Positions 1 through 9,375 of a DNA stretch of 64,000 nucleotides are shown in pieces. This stretch comes from Sphingobacterium sp. (GTDB lineage Bacteria > Bacteroidota > Bacteroidia > Sphingobacteriales > Sphingobacteriaceae): assembly GCA_031277685.1 (NCBI GenBank), contig JAITLV010000257.1, positions 32,992-96,991 on the forward strand, read 5' to 3'. Numbering within the stretch: the stretch's first letter is position 1; each line of letters opens with the position of its first letter. A program made the translations under genes and the position numbers. Below the pieces are notes generated by a model. It was not told the DNA's origin. It did no database searches and was given only the letters and a program-made list of their open reading frames with translations.

Positions 1-481
1 AAACATAAGGGTTAACTGAACTTGGGGCCTGAATACTAATGTTGCCGGCTGTCCCTCCATCTTGCGACTTAGCAATGTATGAAGATGCTATATTTGGCCT
101 TGAAAGATCAATTCTAACCCAAAAGAACAATAATGCATGTGGCTGTTTCAGATATAAATACTCTGATACATCTTCGATCAATAACCCAGCTGTATAATCT
201 GTCACAGTAGTAGCTCCTAAGCTGATACCGGGAAGACCTTTACCTGCTGTCAAATCAGGAATAACCGTTTTACTTTTTAGAACAGGATTTGTCTCAACAT
301 CTAAATCAAATGCTGCATCTCTTGCTAAATCATAAATACCCTTTGACAAATTGTATTCAAACGTTGTCCCCCCATTAGAGAAGTCTAACAACATTAATGT
401 CCCATCACTTACTAAAGCATCTCTGCGCAACTTCTCGCCTGTCGTTGATTTATCTCTTTGATTTTTTATAACTACGTTCAT
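1..481 (-). CDS. Phage structural protein, partial (C-terminus beyond window)
   Basis: The frame starts with ATG at 481 (MNVVIKNQRDKSTTGEKLR...) and stays open for about 160 codons to the window edge, so the gene is cut by the window. It lies 11 bp downstream of the tail fibre stop in the same direction, so it belongs to the tail-tip end of the late operon. The composition (many G, T, D, S; no membrane segment) fits a virion surface or fibre-associated protein. No family is recognised, so function is inferred from position only. Confidence 0.8.
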   Translation of the reverse strand, partial: MNVVIKNQRDKSTTGEKLRRDALVSDGTLMLLDFSNGGTTFEYNLSKGIYDLARDAAFDLDVETNPVLKSKTVIPDLTAGKGLPGISLGATTVTDYTAGLLIEDVSEYLYLKQPHALLFFWVRIDLSRPNIASSYIAKSQDGGTAGNISIQAPSSVNPYV

Positions 482-492
482 CTTATTACCTT

Positions 493-2508
493 TTATTTGT
501 TAAATATTTTTGTTAAAGACTCTTTTAAAACTACGCCTATCCACCTCATAGCATCTTTTACCTCAGTTGAATTAGCTTTATACAGACCTGATCCCCATTC
601 AATAGTATGCATAGGCACTCCATAATCTCGTGTTATTGTTATAGTAGGATAAGGAGTAGTAACATTTGTTAAATCGGTTATTCGTGATCCTGAATTAACA
701 AAAGCTCCAGACTCTGATAATATTTTGCTTACATTGGGAACAAAACCGGTTGTAGGGTCATAATCTAGGTAATTATCACTTGATGGAGAATGCTGGTCCA
801 TCATATAATCATATTTCTGAGCCTGAATTAGACTTAAAAGATTTCTATTTTCAAGTAATGAAAGTGGCCTTGTACCTTTGGCATCATGGAATCCTACTGA
901 ATTACCATTATCACCAGGCTGGATGCTAGTACTTCCCACATAATCATTCCAGTTCGTAGTTCCTGTTGGATTCATGTTTCTATTTGGATCAGTCCAAACT
1001 TGAAACGTACCTGTACCTGAGGTTGCACCTGTAGCATCTGGTGCATTGATGGTAACACTATTCCCTGAAATCACTCCTGATATTTTATAGCTTGTAGTAG
1101 GCAATCCAACAACATCACTACTCGTGATTATCCCCAAAGAGGACTTATTAACTAAGGCCGATGAAGGGACAGAATTAAAATAAGTAGATCCAGTTAAGAA
1201 GCCATCATTTGGAAAGTCATTTACATCAAATGTTAATGTAACTACCGATGCACTTTTGGTCCAAGTAAAAGGGATAGGCGCTGTTTCAGGTATTACCCTA
1301 AAACCTTTTGTCCTAACTGCATTACCTAATGTATATGGCGATCTGCAAGGCAATATGTCGAATTGTACATTCCACCTTAAAAACTCTAAAAAACTATTGC
1401 TTTGCCAGTTGGAAAGTAGCTCCCTAACAAAATGATATAAACCCCACACATACATCTTCTCATTAGCATGCGTACCAGCCATAAGAAGAATTTTTGCTTT
1501 TACATCTACAGGTTTAAGCCTATATAGATATGTCGGAATATTACCAACCTTAGAATTACCGATCGATACTTTTGTGATATATGGGTCTATATTAGGATTA
1601 TTGTATGCCGTTAAAAAAGCATCATAAGCTGTAATAAGAGAATTAACACCATTATTATAATTTATAAGCTTTTCGTCAGTAGTTGAAGGTGTAACAACAT
1701 CAACATCAAATCCTGTTTGAGCTGATGGATTCCATATAGCAAGACCACTTATATCTGTACCTGAAGATGTAGAGCTACTTTCTCCAACCTCTGAAATTAT
1801 TTCTCCATTACCATCTACTATAATTATTGATGACATATCAGGCCTATCAATAACATCCATACCTATTCCATCAGGGAGTAAATTAGCTCCATCATGATTC
1901 TGAGTTAAAAATCTGTCAATTAATGTATTGTCATCTGCTATGATGTAATGCTCATCATCAAGATCAGGTCTGTCAAAAAAATCTACTCTTTCATTTAAAG
2001 TTTTAACAGTTGTTGCACTGGCAATAAGGGCGTCACCACCTGTAAAGTCATTCTTTATACCTTTACCTATACCAATACCTGAAATAGCCAACGGATCTTC
2101 TGTGTCAAATTCCTCGCTTACCGGTGTAGTAGGCAAAGGTACACTGCTACCTAAGCTCCAGGTTGTACCGTCCCCGTAGATAATTCCTAAATCAGTACTC
2201 GGTACAACAATATTAGGTTGCCCGGCTCTGGTATATGTTCCTGGGCCAACAATAGAGTATTGAACGCCACTTGGCTCTGGTAATACGGTTCCTTCAATAG
2301 GTTCAAATTGTCCCTGATCATATTCAATAAAGTATGGCAATTGACTAAATAGTTTTGTTCCATCGCCTATTTTGACGTTTACACCTTGCCCATTATTGTT
2401 GATTACCCATGCTGGTTCCCCAGGACCTAAAATCAATGGGTTTGCGTTCCAATTCGTTTCAGAATCTACTTTCCACCAAACCCTAGCTTTGATAATTTCA
2501 TCTACCAT
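493..2508 (-). CDS. Tail fibre / receptor-binding protein with M14 metallopeptidase-like domain
   Basis: 671 aa. Residues about 15-60 (GEPAWV...KIGDGTKLFSQLPY) resemble the N-terminal collar domain of phage tropism-determinant and fibre proteins. A linker follows with two DRPD-type repeats (about 179-195 and 221-236). Residues about 310-671 contain a full set of M14 carboxypeptidase-like positions: H347 and E350 in GTHANE, N509-R510-N511, H573 in DQHS and E637 in HTIEWGSG. A beta-rich insert of about 100 residues sits between the first zinc pair and the NRN motif. In known M14 enzymes these residues bind zinc, hold the substrate carboxylate and act as general base. Inference: the fibre cleaves a surface or peptidoglycan amide bond during adsorption. 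It is the second gene from the left in the tail operon, 4 bp after the tail-tip gene. Confidence 0.8.
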   Translation of the reverse strand: MVDEIIKARVWWKVDSETNWNANPLILGPGEPAWVINNNGQGVNVKIGDGTKLFSQLPYFIEYDQGQFEPIEGTVLPEPSGVQYSIVGPGTYTRAGQPNIVVPSTDLGIIYGDGTTWSLGSSVPLPTTPVSEEFDTEDPLAISGIGIGKGIKNDFTGGDALIASATTVKTLNERVDFFDRPDLDDEHYIIADDNTLIDRFLTQNHDGANLLPDGIGMDVIDRPDMSSIIIVDGNGEIISEVGESSSTSSGTDISGLAIWNPSAQTGFDVDVVTPSTTDEKLINYNNGVNSLITAYDAFLTAYNNPNIDPYITKVSIGNSKVGNIPTYLYRLKPVDVKAKILLMAGTHANEKMYVWGLYHFVRELLSNWQSNSFLEFLRWNVQFDILPCRSPYTLGNAVRTKGFRVIPETAPIPFTWTKSASVVTLTFDVNDFPNDGFLTGSTYFNSVPSSALVNKSSLGIITSSDVVGLPTTSYKISGVISGNSVTINAPDATGATSGTGTFQVWTDPNRNMNPTGTTNWNDYVGSTSIQPGDNGNSVGFHDAKGTRPLSLLENRNLLSLIQAQKYDYMMDQHSPSSDNYLDYDPTTGFVPNVSKILSESGAFVNSGSRITDLTNVTTPYPTITITRDYGVPMHTIEWGSGLYKANSTEVKDAMRWIGVVLKESLTKIFNK

Positions 2509-2512
2509 CTCA

Positions 2513-4762
2513 CTATGTATTACTTAATATTGTATCATTACTACCATATCTATTTTCTGTTAGGATAGGATTACCATCTTCACATTCTAATGCAGTCAAA
2601 TTGACTGTGCATGTTTCTATATTATATCTGCTGTTTAAAGGCAGGAACTTTTTACCTTCTATTTCGTAGATTGTGTTCACACTCCAATCTTGATTACCTA
2701 AGTGTAAATCGCCTTGAAACACTTCCCGGGGAACATACCTAAGACGCATTATCGCATTTGCTGTCATACCTGTAAGTGATCCTGTATATTTCCCATCTGT
2801 AAACTTATATTCCTTATTGCTGTCGTAGAAGTTTGACATTATGTTGGATAACATGAACCCAGTAAAGGAGCTACTAATGTTTAGGCTTTTCTTTTCTGAA
2901 TTTGTCTTTTTAACTGTTTCCAAGGATGATTTGAATACTTCATTGTTCTGTTCAAATCTGAAATAGGCATCATCTATAACGTATTCTTGATTACGCTTCA
3001 CAAAAAATTGGATATTCATCAGTCCATTTATTGTGTCAAAATTTTCACTTATAGATGGGAGGAGTATTTCACTATTACCACCCTTTCCTGAGAAAGCTAT
3101 AGGAGCTATATCATTAAGTTTTAAGCTATCTACTGATAAGTTTACTCTTCTAATAGAAAGTTCTGTCTTACCTGTTTCTACCTTATTTTCTGGCGAGTCC
3201 ACAACATCGTATATTACAAATCCTTTTTTACCTGGATTACCTATTAACTCCTGTGTGTTTGGAATACCATTAAGAAATGTGATTAATGCATCTTCTGGAG
3301 TAGTCAATGTATTAAATGTAAAAGGAATATTCTCCACTGTACCATTTCTAAGAAAAGTGAACGTTACAACATCACCTGGATTAAAAAATAGTGAATTAGA
3401 AAATAATACACAGTAATACGGCAAAGGCGGATTAATAAACCCATATTCAAACTTTTGTATAATCGTAGCAGTATCTTCATTCCACCAATACCCAAATTCA
3501 TTCAAGTACCATGTTTTATCATCCTTTGTAAATGATACCGAAATCTGTAATGGATTATTTGTCCAATCTATCAACCCAGTTTGACTATTGTATGTAAATC
3601 CCCCTAAAGGCAAGAAGGTAAATCCCAAAAGAAATCTCTTAAACAAAACACTTGTATCTACAGGGACTTTATCAACCAATGTAAAGGTAGCCTCACCAGA
3701 TGCATCATCATAATTTGTTAGCTTGGCAGATGTTCCAGGCCTATTACTCAATGAAGGATATTGAGTAAAATTTGGCTGCACAGATCCTGGAATAGGCAAG
3801 AAATGCCAATAAATAAAAGCCCCAAAGAATAACTTATCAAATCCCCCATTAGGCAGATTATTTTCAGCCTGGCTATAGTCGTAAGTAACTTCCATGTCAG
3901 TCAAACTAGGTTTAATGTTCATTACCTGATTTTCATTGACAAATGGGTATTCTTTGTTAACATCCGAAATTCCTGTAGTTAAAGCCGGTACACCTTGACC
4001 GTCAAAAGCAGTATTAATTTCTTTCCATGGATAAACACCTGTAAAAACATCATTTATCCGTTCTATTAACCATTTACCATCCCATTGGTAAATACGCATT
4101 TGGAATGCTGACAATATGCCAGACAACACATACATACATGACCTGTTATTTTCATTAAGATCCTTCCATGAATCTCCTAGCGATCCCCAACCAGTCTCCC
4201 CAGCAAATCCATCATCATCATGAAAAACTGATTCAACAGCTGATGTCCAACGAATAGGGAATATTATACCTAAATGTCTGTAATGAAAAAGAATTTCCCT
4301 AACATAAGCTAAGGGGCATATAACACTCATTCCATCAACCAATGGATCTTTACGAAGTCCATTAAAAGGTATTGTATTTAATAACTGTAAACCATCAGTT
4401 GCTGTAATTGAAACAGTATAAGGATTAGGGGCAATTAAGCGCTGTATACCATCAGAGAGAATATAACCCGACCATTTAATAATATCATCTTTATACAAAA
4501 GGACTCTTCCTTCTAAATCGGATAATAATTGTAACTCCCTGATATCAACTTCTCCATTCTTATTATAGAACTGTATTGTAACTGAACTTGATAAAATTGG
4601 TTCATATGGATCTTCACTAGAGGCCCCATAATCCAGTGCACAGAATGTCCTCCCCACACCCACTAATTCAATAGCTTCTCCAGTGTAACTAGGTAAGTCT
4701 ATATCAACTCGCCAAAGTACATTAGCGTCATCTTTAAATGGTATTGTATACTTTACTGCCAT
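2513..4762 (-). CDS. Phage tail-tip / distal tail protein
   Basis: 749 aa, directly after the tape-measure gene (its start overlaps the tape-measure stop) and before the fibre. This slot normally holds the distal tail and tail-lysin or baseplate hub proteins of siphoviruses. The N-terminal about 150 residues are beta-rich (start MAVKYTIPFKDDANVLWRVD) with a pattern like the distal-tail proteins of Bacteroidota phages; the rest is a long beta-rich body with no catalytic motif that I can identify. Function is inferred from position and length. Confidence 0.75.
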   Translation of the reverse strand: MAVKYTIPFKDDANVLWRVDIDLPSYTGEAIELVGVGRTFCALDYGASSEDPYEPILSSSVTIQFYNKNGEVDIRELQLLSDLEGRVLLYKDDIIKWSGYILSDGIQRLIAPNPYTVSITATDGLQLLNTIPFNGLRKDPLVDGMSVICPLAYVREILFHYRHLGIIFPIRWTSAVESVFHDDDGFAGETGWGSLGDSWKDLNENNRSCMYVLSGILSAFQMRIYQWDGKWLIERINDVFTGVYPWKEINTAFDGQGVPALTTGISDVNKEYPFVNENQVMNIKPSLTDMEVTYDYSQAENNLPNGGFDKLFFGAFIYWHFLPIPGSVQPNFTQYPSLSNRPGTSAKLTNYDDASGEATFTLVDKVPVDTSVLFKRFLLGFTFLPLGGFTYNSQTGLIDWTNNPLQISVSFTKDDKTWYLNEFGYWWNEDTATIIQKFEYGFINPPLPYYCVLFSNSLFFNPGDVVTFTFLRNGTVENIPFTFNTLTTPEDALITFLNGIPNTQELIGNPGKKGFVIYDVVDSPENKVETGKTELSIRRVNLSVDSLKLNDIAPIAFSGKGGNSEILLPSISENFDTINGLMNIQFFVKRNQEYVIDDAYFRFEQNNEVFKSSLETVKKTNSEKKSLNISSSFTGFMLSNIMSNFYDSNKEYKFTDGKYTGSLTGMTANAIMRLRYVPREVFQGDLHLGNQDWSVNTIYEIEGKKFLPLNSRYNIETCTVNLTALECEDGNPILTENRYGSNDTILSNT

Positions 4763-7700
4763 TAGAACATCCCCCTTCCTTGTGCGATATTTTCTTTATC
4801 CATAACCGCTTTTAGTTTTCTTCCTTCAATTTCAAAGGTTATATCCCCGAACTCATTTCTTTCCACCCCTGTTACTATACCTTGGTTCGTAGACTGTCCT
4901 GTAATTGATGAAGTAAATGACAATGCTTGTTGTCGTTCCAAAAGCATATTGGTCCGCTTTTGCTCTAAAACCTGCTGCTCCTGAAGTTTACGTGCTTTAT
5001 CTGCTTGGGATGCTCCAAATATTCCACTAAGTCCGCCAATAAGACCACCAGCTAGTGCTCCCCAAGGACCTAAAGCGGCACCAGCCGCGGCACCTGAAAG
5101 AGCACCTCCTAATCCCTGCCCTACTTTACTGGTTGGAGATGTCATAGATGATATCAATCCACCAGCTATTCCAGCCCCAGCAACAATGCCTTTAGAAATA
5201 TCTTTAGAAAGATTACCTATCTGAAATTTATCTGATTTAAATAATTGACTCAGTTTACTGCCTAATTCAGTCGCTATAACATCTTGCAATGTTTTATTTA
5301 GGTTGCTAGCCAATTTATTGAACACATTATTAAATACCTGTTGAAAGTTGCTTCCTAGTTGGTTTATATCTCCCAATATTCCACCTATACCCTGACGCAT
5401 ACTAGCTTCGACAACTTTAGACAATCTGTTTTCTAGTTTTGTATCATTCTTGCCTTGATAATTTTCGGTAACATTTTTAAAACTATCTGTCATATTGATT
5501 CCCTTGGTACTCAGACCATTTTTATTCAATATGTCATATATCTGATTATAGAAATCTTCTATTTGTTTTAGGCGCTTATCTAGTTCTTCCTTTACTTGCG
5601 ATACTCCTTGACCTGATTTAAATGGTTTTTCTTCTACTTTCCTTATTTTATCCTGGATCTTAGCAACATCTTCCAATGCTTTACCATCCCATTTCTCATT
5701 AATTTTTGAAATAGAAGTTCCACGCATTTCAGCAACTTGCTGTTCACTAATGCCATACTTTTCCGCATTTGCTAAAATATTTTCCCAATAGATTTTATCT
5801 GCTTGTAGATCTTTCTCACGTGATGATGTCCGAGTCATACCAGCTCTTTGGTAAAGCTCATTTAATTTGTTCTCCCGTGCCTCTGCAAAGTTTATGGCAT
5901 TTTGGGAAACCTCTAATTCTTTGGCTTTTTGAAGTTCTGACCTTTCAGTTGTTGCCTGTGCTACAATTTTGTTTATAGCATCTTGGTTACCCTTGTGTTT
6001 AAGTACGCCTTGCTTTTCAATAGCATCAACATTGTTAATCATTTGTTGATACTTGTTCTCCGTTGCTTTTTGAATTTTATCAAGGCCTTCTAAAGACAAT
6101 AGATTTCCTGAATCTGTGTTAGGCTCAAAAACTCCTGAAATACGTGATAATAGAGATTCTAATGTCTCAGCATCTCTCTGATCCTTTTTTGCTTGCTGAT
6201 CTCTTTTTTTGGCTGCATTTTGATCATCAGTATAAATCTTCTTTGTGATATCAAGACGATCTCCTAGCAATTTATTTATGTCAGATTCGAGCTTAATATT
6301 ATCTTGCCCCAAACTCTTATTTTGAGTCTCTAAAAGTTTTATTTGCTCGTTTCTAGACGATACAGCTTCATCATTTACCCTTCTAATGGCACCTGCATAC
6401 TTCATTCCTCCACGGGTACCGGCTTCAACATTTTTATTTATTTCAGCTTGTGTGGCAGCATTTTCAGATCTTAACTTTGCTATTAATTTTTGGTTTTCGA
6501 ATTCCTTCTTAAGATTCTCTGAAAGCACATCTCCATAAACACGCGCTTTAGCTGTATTCTGAATCGATGTAGTTAGACGATCATAAGCACTAGCTGCCTT
6601 ACCTGCTAAGATTTCTTCATTAGAGAACTTTTCCAAGTACTCTGGGTATTCAGACTTTAACACCCTAATAAACTTAGTGCGTTCATCTACTGATCTATTT
6701 TGATCTTGACTGGCCTCATAGAGTGTCTTTAAGTTTCTAGATTCATCTAATGCTGACTTTCCTGCATCAATTTGTGCCTTTTCATATGTTCGCAATGTTT
6801 TAGTTGCTTCTTCTCTTATCTTTTGAGCTTTTTCAAAAACAGACGCATTCATTACACTTGACAAATCACGAATTGTAACTGTTAATTTCTTAGTCGAATC
6901 GGTCATTTCATCATTAGACTTTTTAGCCTTTTGCTGATACATAGTATAAGCAGTCCATCCAGCAGTTGCTAATGATATACCTAATGTCAATAAATTAATA
7001 GGTGAAATTATAGCTCCAATAGCCCCTTTTGCCAATGCCATTGTAGAAACTGTAGCTCCCGTTTGTGCTGCTGCAGCTCTTGCTTGAGTTACATATGTTT
7101 GCCAGTTAGATACAAGTTGTTGAATGTTATTGCCCATTCCCATCATACCAAAAGGGGCATCTTGGATTATTCTATTGAATTCCTGGGCTATACCATTTGC
7201 ATTTCCTAATGCAACTCCATATTTACCAACTTGGCGCTGGAATCTTCCTGTAGATTGTTCAGCTTCAGTAATTGCAACATCTAATCTTTGTATTTCGGGA
7301 ACTAAGTTAGATTGAACTTTAGCACTATTCCTTGATGATTCAGATAACCTATCATAAATTGCTCTTAATTCATTAAGTCGAGTTCTCATTTCGACAATAG
7401 ACCCTTTGCCTGCTTCAATAGACTGTCTATTTTGTTTGTGGGCCAAAGTCATTGCAGCTATAGCTTCTCTGATCTGTTGATAAGATGTCTTTGATTTTTC
7501 CGTTTCTAAACGCTGTAATTCTGTAGCGGCCTTTGCATTGTCAATTGCCACTTTACTATCAATTAACTCTTTCTTTTTGTCCTCTAATGCAGATTTACTT
7601 TGTTCTACAGATTTTTTTTCTTCAAGAAGAGACTGCTTAAAGGTTTCTGTAGTCTGCTTTGCTTCTTCTGTTCTTAACTTAACATTGTTTAGAGATTCCG

Positions 7701-8049
7701 ATAATGATCCTTTTAAAGCAGATGCAAAGTCTATTGCCGATTTCCTAGACTCTTCTGTTGCTACTTTGGCATCTTGAAATGACTTTGTACCTTGGTTAAT
7801 TGTTTCCTGGGAAAGACTTTTACCAATATCAACACTTGAAATACTAGATAATGCAGAAGACAAACCATTCACTCCTGTTGTCGCTGAACTTAAGGCTATT
7901 CCTACATTTTGTAAATGCTTTGTAAGTGATTCAAAGCTAACCCCAGCAACAACACCTTCTAATTTTTCAACAGAAGTTGTCAATCCTGACACCTGCTTAT
8001 CTCCAGTAGCAAACCCTTTGGTTCTAAATTCTATATCAAGTGTAGCCAT
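4762..8049 (-). CDS. Tape measure protein
   Basis: 1095 aa, the longest phage gene. Residues about 90-270 are rich in E, K, Q and A with coiled-coil character. A hydrophobic stretch lies at about 330-370 and an Ala/Gly-rich membrane-like stretch at about 955-1010. Helical coiled coil plus internal hydrophobic segments, placed directly after the tail chaperones, is the usual layout of a siphovirus tape measure. It sets tail length and is probably ejected with the DNA. By the usual rule of about 1.5 angstrom per residue the tail would be about 160 nm (inference). Confidence 0.9.
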   Translation of the reverse strand: MATLDIEFRTKGFATGDKQVSGLTTSVEKLEGVVAGVSFESLTKHLQNVGIALSSATTGVNGLSSALSSISSVDIGKSLSQETINQGTKSFQDAKVATEESRKSAIDFASALKGSLSESLNNVKLRTEEAKQTTETFKQSLLEEKKSVEQSKSALEDKKKELIDSKVAIDNAKAATELQRLETEKSKTSYQQIREAIAAMTLAHKQNRQSIEAGKGSIVEMRTRLNELRAIYDRLSESSRNSAKVQSNLVPEIQRLDVAITEAEQSTGRFQRQVGKYGVALGNANGIAQEFNRIIQDAPFGMMGMGNNIQQLVSNWQTYVTQARAAAAQTGATVSTMALAKGAIGAIISPINLLTLGISLATAGWTAYTMYQQKAKKSNDEMTDSTKKLTVTIRDLSSVMNASVFEKAQKIREEATKTLRTYEKAQIDAGKSALDESRNLKTLYEASQDQNRSVDERTKFIRVLKSEYPEYLEKFSNEEILAGKAASAYDRLTTSIQNTAKARVYGDVLSENLKKEFENQKLIAKLRSENAATQAEINKNVEAGTRGGMKYAGAIRRVNDEAVSSRNEQIKLLETQNKSLGQDNIKLESDINKLLGDRLDITKKIYTDDQNAAKKRDQQAKKDQRDAETLESLLSRISGVFEPNTDSGNLLSLEGLDKIQKATENKYQQMINNVDAIEKQGVLKHKGNQDAINKIVAQATTERSELQKAKELEVSQNAINFAEARENKLNELYQRAGMTRTSSREKDLQADKIYWENILANAEKYGISEQQVAEMRGTSISKINEKWDGKALEDVAKIQDKIRKVEEKPFKSGQGVSQVKEELDKRLKQIEDFYNQIYDILNKNGLSTKGINMTDSFKNVTENYQGKNDTKLENRLSKVVEASMRQGIGGILGDINQLGSNFQQVFNNVFNKLASNLNKTLQDVIATELGSKLSQLFKSDKFQIGNLSKDISKGIVAGAGIAGGLISSMTSPTSKVGQGLGGALSGAAAGAALGPWGALAGGLIGGLSGIFGASQADKARKLQEQQVLEQKRTNMLLERQQALSFTSSITGQSTNQGIVTGVERNEFGDITFEIEGRKLKAVMDKENIAQGRGMF

Positions 8050-8052
8050 TAT

Positions 8053-8337
8053 CTAAAATTCATTAAGCAATGCTATTGCCTGTTTTATTGTTGTAATTTT
8101 CTGTATTCCCCCTACCTTTTTATCAGTGAATGGCAGCTTCCATAATTCCTCTATTTTCACTTTTTGGTCTTTCTTAAGACCTAAACCGCCATACATCATT
8201 ATGTAACCCCATGTACGTCTAGCTATGTCCCATTCTTTTTCATTCCGTTTTCTATATCCGGCATGCATCAAATTGAATTCAGCCAACGTCAAGGATAGGA
8301 CTTCTTTTCTTGTAAGCCCCATCTCGTAGGCAAGCAC
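8053..8337 (-). CDS. Tail assembly chaperone, T part (expressed as gpG-gpT -1 frameshift fusion)
   Basis: A 94-codon frame opening with GTG at 8337 that overlaps the previous stop by one base (TAGTG). The frame is actually open further upstream, back to the slippery heptamer at 8358-8364. A -1 slip there would add VSPGKLI before the GTG codon and give a product of about 234 aa (133 + 7 + 94). The text MGLTRKEVLSLTLAEFNLM matches the usual start of gpT-like domains, a helix followed by a 'sLTlaEf' pattern. In lambda-like phages the G-T fusion loads tail-tube subunits onto the tape measure. Four bases separate it from the tape-measure gene. The GTG start could also give a free T protein, but I consider the fusion the main product. 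Confidence 0.85.
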   Translation of the reverse strand: MLAYEMGLTRKEVLSLTLAEFNLMHAGYRKRNEKEWDIARRTWGYIMMYGGLGLKKDQKVKIEELWKLPFTDKKVGGIQKITTIKQAIALLNEF

Positions 8338-8364
8338 TATGAGCTTGCCCGGCGAGACTTTTTT
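8322..8364 (-). promoter_or_regulatory. Programmed -1 ribosomal frameshift signal (slippery heptamer plus hairpin)
   Basis: On the minus strand A AAA AAG spans 8364 to 8358 and lies in the phase required for a tandem -1 slip (zero frame GTA AAA AAG). Directly after it come TCTCG (8357-8353), CCG, GGCAAGC (8349-8343), a 7-base loop (8342-8336), GCTTGCC (8335-8329), TA and CGAGA (8326-8322). This gives a perfect 7-bp inner stem starting 8 bases after the heptamer and a perfect 5-bp outer stem around a small internal loop. The zero-frame stop TAG (8339-8337) lies in the apical loop. The layout fits known -1 frameshift signals of tail chaperone genes. Confidence 0.88.
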
Positions 8365-8756
8365 ACGGTTTTATCCTCCTTTGGGGCATCTTCCTCTTTG
8401 ACCGACTCAAAAAGATATTCCTCTACTGATCTACCCATATATTTTGATTTAAAGAAATCTTCAAACACGGAATCAATCAGTTTCTGATCTGCGTTATCGA
8501 CGAAATTTTGAAGTTCCATCATTGTGAAATCAACCTGAGTATTTTCAAGTTCACAGCCAACTTGAACAGCAGCAAACACCAATTCTAACCTAGCTTTTAC
8601 TGTCTGTAATATTTTATAATCTGATGGATTAATTGGGAATGCAATATCAAATGCTTTTTCTAGATCATCTGTATGACCTAAATTCTCACAGAATTGGCTA
8701 ATGGCTGGAAGCCCCCATACTAGGTTATATTCCTTTTCTTTTATTGTTAATTTCAT
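8337..8756 (-). CDS. Tail assembly chaperone, G part
   Basis: 139 aa, upstream partner of the frameshift pair before the tape measure. It starts MKLTIKEKEYNLVWGLPAI, a beta strand then helices, typical of gpG-type chaperones, and has a hydrophilic Lys/Glu-rich tail in which the slip occurs (residue about 133 of 139). The normal product ends SRRASS. It overlaps the preceding 61-aa gene by 32 bp, suggesting translational coupling. Its role is to bind tape measure and tail-tube protein during tail assembly; it is not part of the finished virion in known systems. Confidence 0.85.
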   Translation of the reverse strand: MKLTIKEKEYNLVWGLPAISQFCENLGHTDDLEKAFDIAFPINPSDYKILQTVKARLELVFAAVQVGCELENTQVDFTMMELQNFVDNADQKLIDSVFEDFFKSKYMGRSVEEYLFESVKEEDAPKEDKTVKKSRRASS

Positions 8757-8910
8757 CGTTTATTCTCTTTGTTGTCGGTTTTGATTTAGATTTTATTATA
8801 ACCAGATGCCTTTCATCCCTGATTCCACAGCAACCGGACCGGACAGGTACAGTATATGCTACTGACCATGTGCCCGAACCGATGTGTACTATGTCAACTA
8901 TCGAATGCAT
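8725..8910 (-). CDS. Small phage protein between tail tube and chaperone genes
   Basis: 61 aa. Its ATG (8910-8908) overlaps the stop of the tail-tube-like gene as TAATG, and its end overlaps the G-chaperone start by 32 bp. This tight coupling argues that it is real. The sequence (MHSIVDIVHIGSGTWSVAYTV...) has a beta-rich N-terminal half, a Cys pair in GCCG and a Lys/Arg-rich tail. I recognise no family. By position it may assist tail-tube assembly or be a small virion protein. Confidence 0.55.
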   Translation of the reverse strand: MHSIVDIVHIGSGTWSVAYTVPVRSGCCGIRDERHLVIIKSKSKPTTKRINDEINNKRKGI

Positions 8911-9374
8911 TACGTGGTAATTGGCGTTCTTACAAAAGTTGGCTTACCTTTTCCAGTGATAGTTCCACTATAAGTAGATTCACCTTCTGCTGGAGCAGTC
9001 CAATCATCCAAAGACAAAATACCTTTACCACTGAATATTGCGATTTCATCGAAATCATAATCTGGGTGTTGCTTCGTGTAAAACTGAACTTCAACAATTG
9101 GATCACCATTGACCAAAAGATCAATCATATCCAGGTTATTGAAAGCCACAGCATCGGCGAAAGCTTTTGCATTAAATGTTATCTCCCAAGACTTACTGTC
9201 AATTGTAGGATCTGTCCATGTAGCTGACTTATATGATTCAGTAGACGACGGTTTACATGGATCATTTTCAGTCGTATTTGGCGTGATTGATAAACTAGAT
9301 TCCAACTCGCATTGAACTTCTTCTCCATTTACGGTTATACCAATTACGCTGCCGGGTAAAACTTGTCCTGCCAT
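8910..9374 (-). CDS. Tail tube-like protein, copy 2
   Basis: 154 aa, upstream of the chaperone and tape-measure genes where the major tail (tube) protein is expected. The N-terminus (GSVIGITVNGEEVQCELESSLSI) parallels the protein at 9686-10171 (GMLLNVSINGAPLQCETSADFS): hydrophobic strand, NG turn, QCE, then a strand. A mid-region 'SWEITFNAKAF...LLVNGDPIVEVQF' again parallels the other copy. Together they look like paralogous tail-tube proteins. Which of the two forms the tube cannot be decided from sequence; closeness to the chaperones favours this copy. Confidence 0.75.
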   Translation of the reverse strand: MAGQVLPGSVIGITVNGEEVQCELESSLSITPNTTENDPCKPSSTESYKSATWTDPTIDSKSWEITFNAKAFADAVAFNNLDMIDLLVNGDPIVEVQFYTKQHPDYDFDEIAIFSGKGILSLDDWTAPAEGESTYSGTITGKGKPTFVRTPITT

Positions 9375-9375
9375 T

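Noticed and set aside
1..2508. Diversity-generating retroelement suspected because of the tropism-determinant-like fibre N-terminus
   Set aside because: No reverse transcriptase and no template/variable repeat pair seen in the window.
3033..3416. 127-codon plus-strand frame inside the tail-tip gene
   Set aside because: Lies fully opposite a convincing gene, with no coupling to neighbours; a shadow frame.
8053..8337. Frame treated as an independent GTG-initiated gene only
   Set aside because: The frame extends upstream to a correctly phased slippery heptamer with hairpin, so a -1 fusion explains it better.
8856..9227. 123-codon plus-strand frame opposite the tail-tube gene
   Set aside because: Antisense shadow; Cys/Trp/Ser-rich text with no sensible start context.
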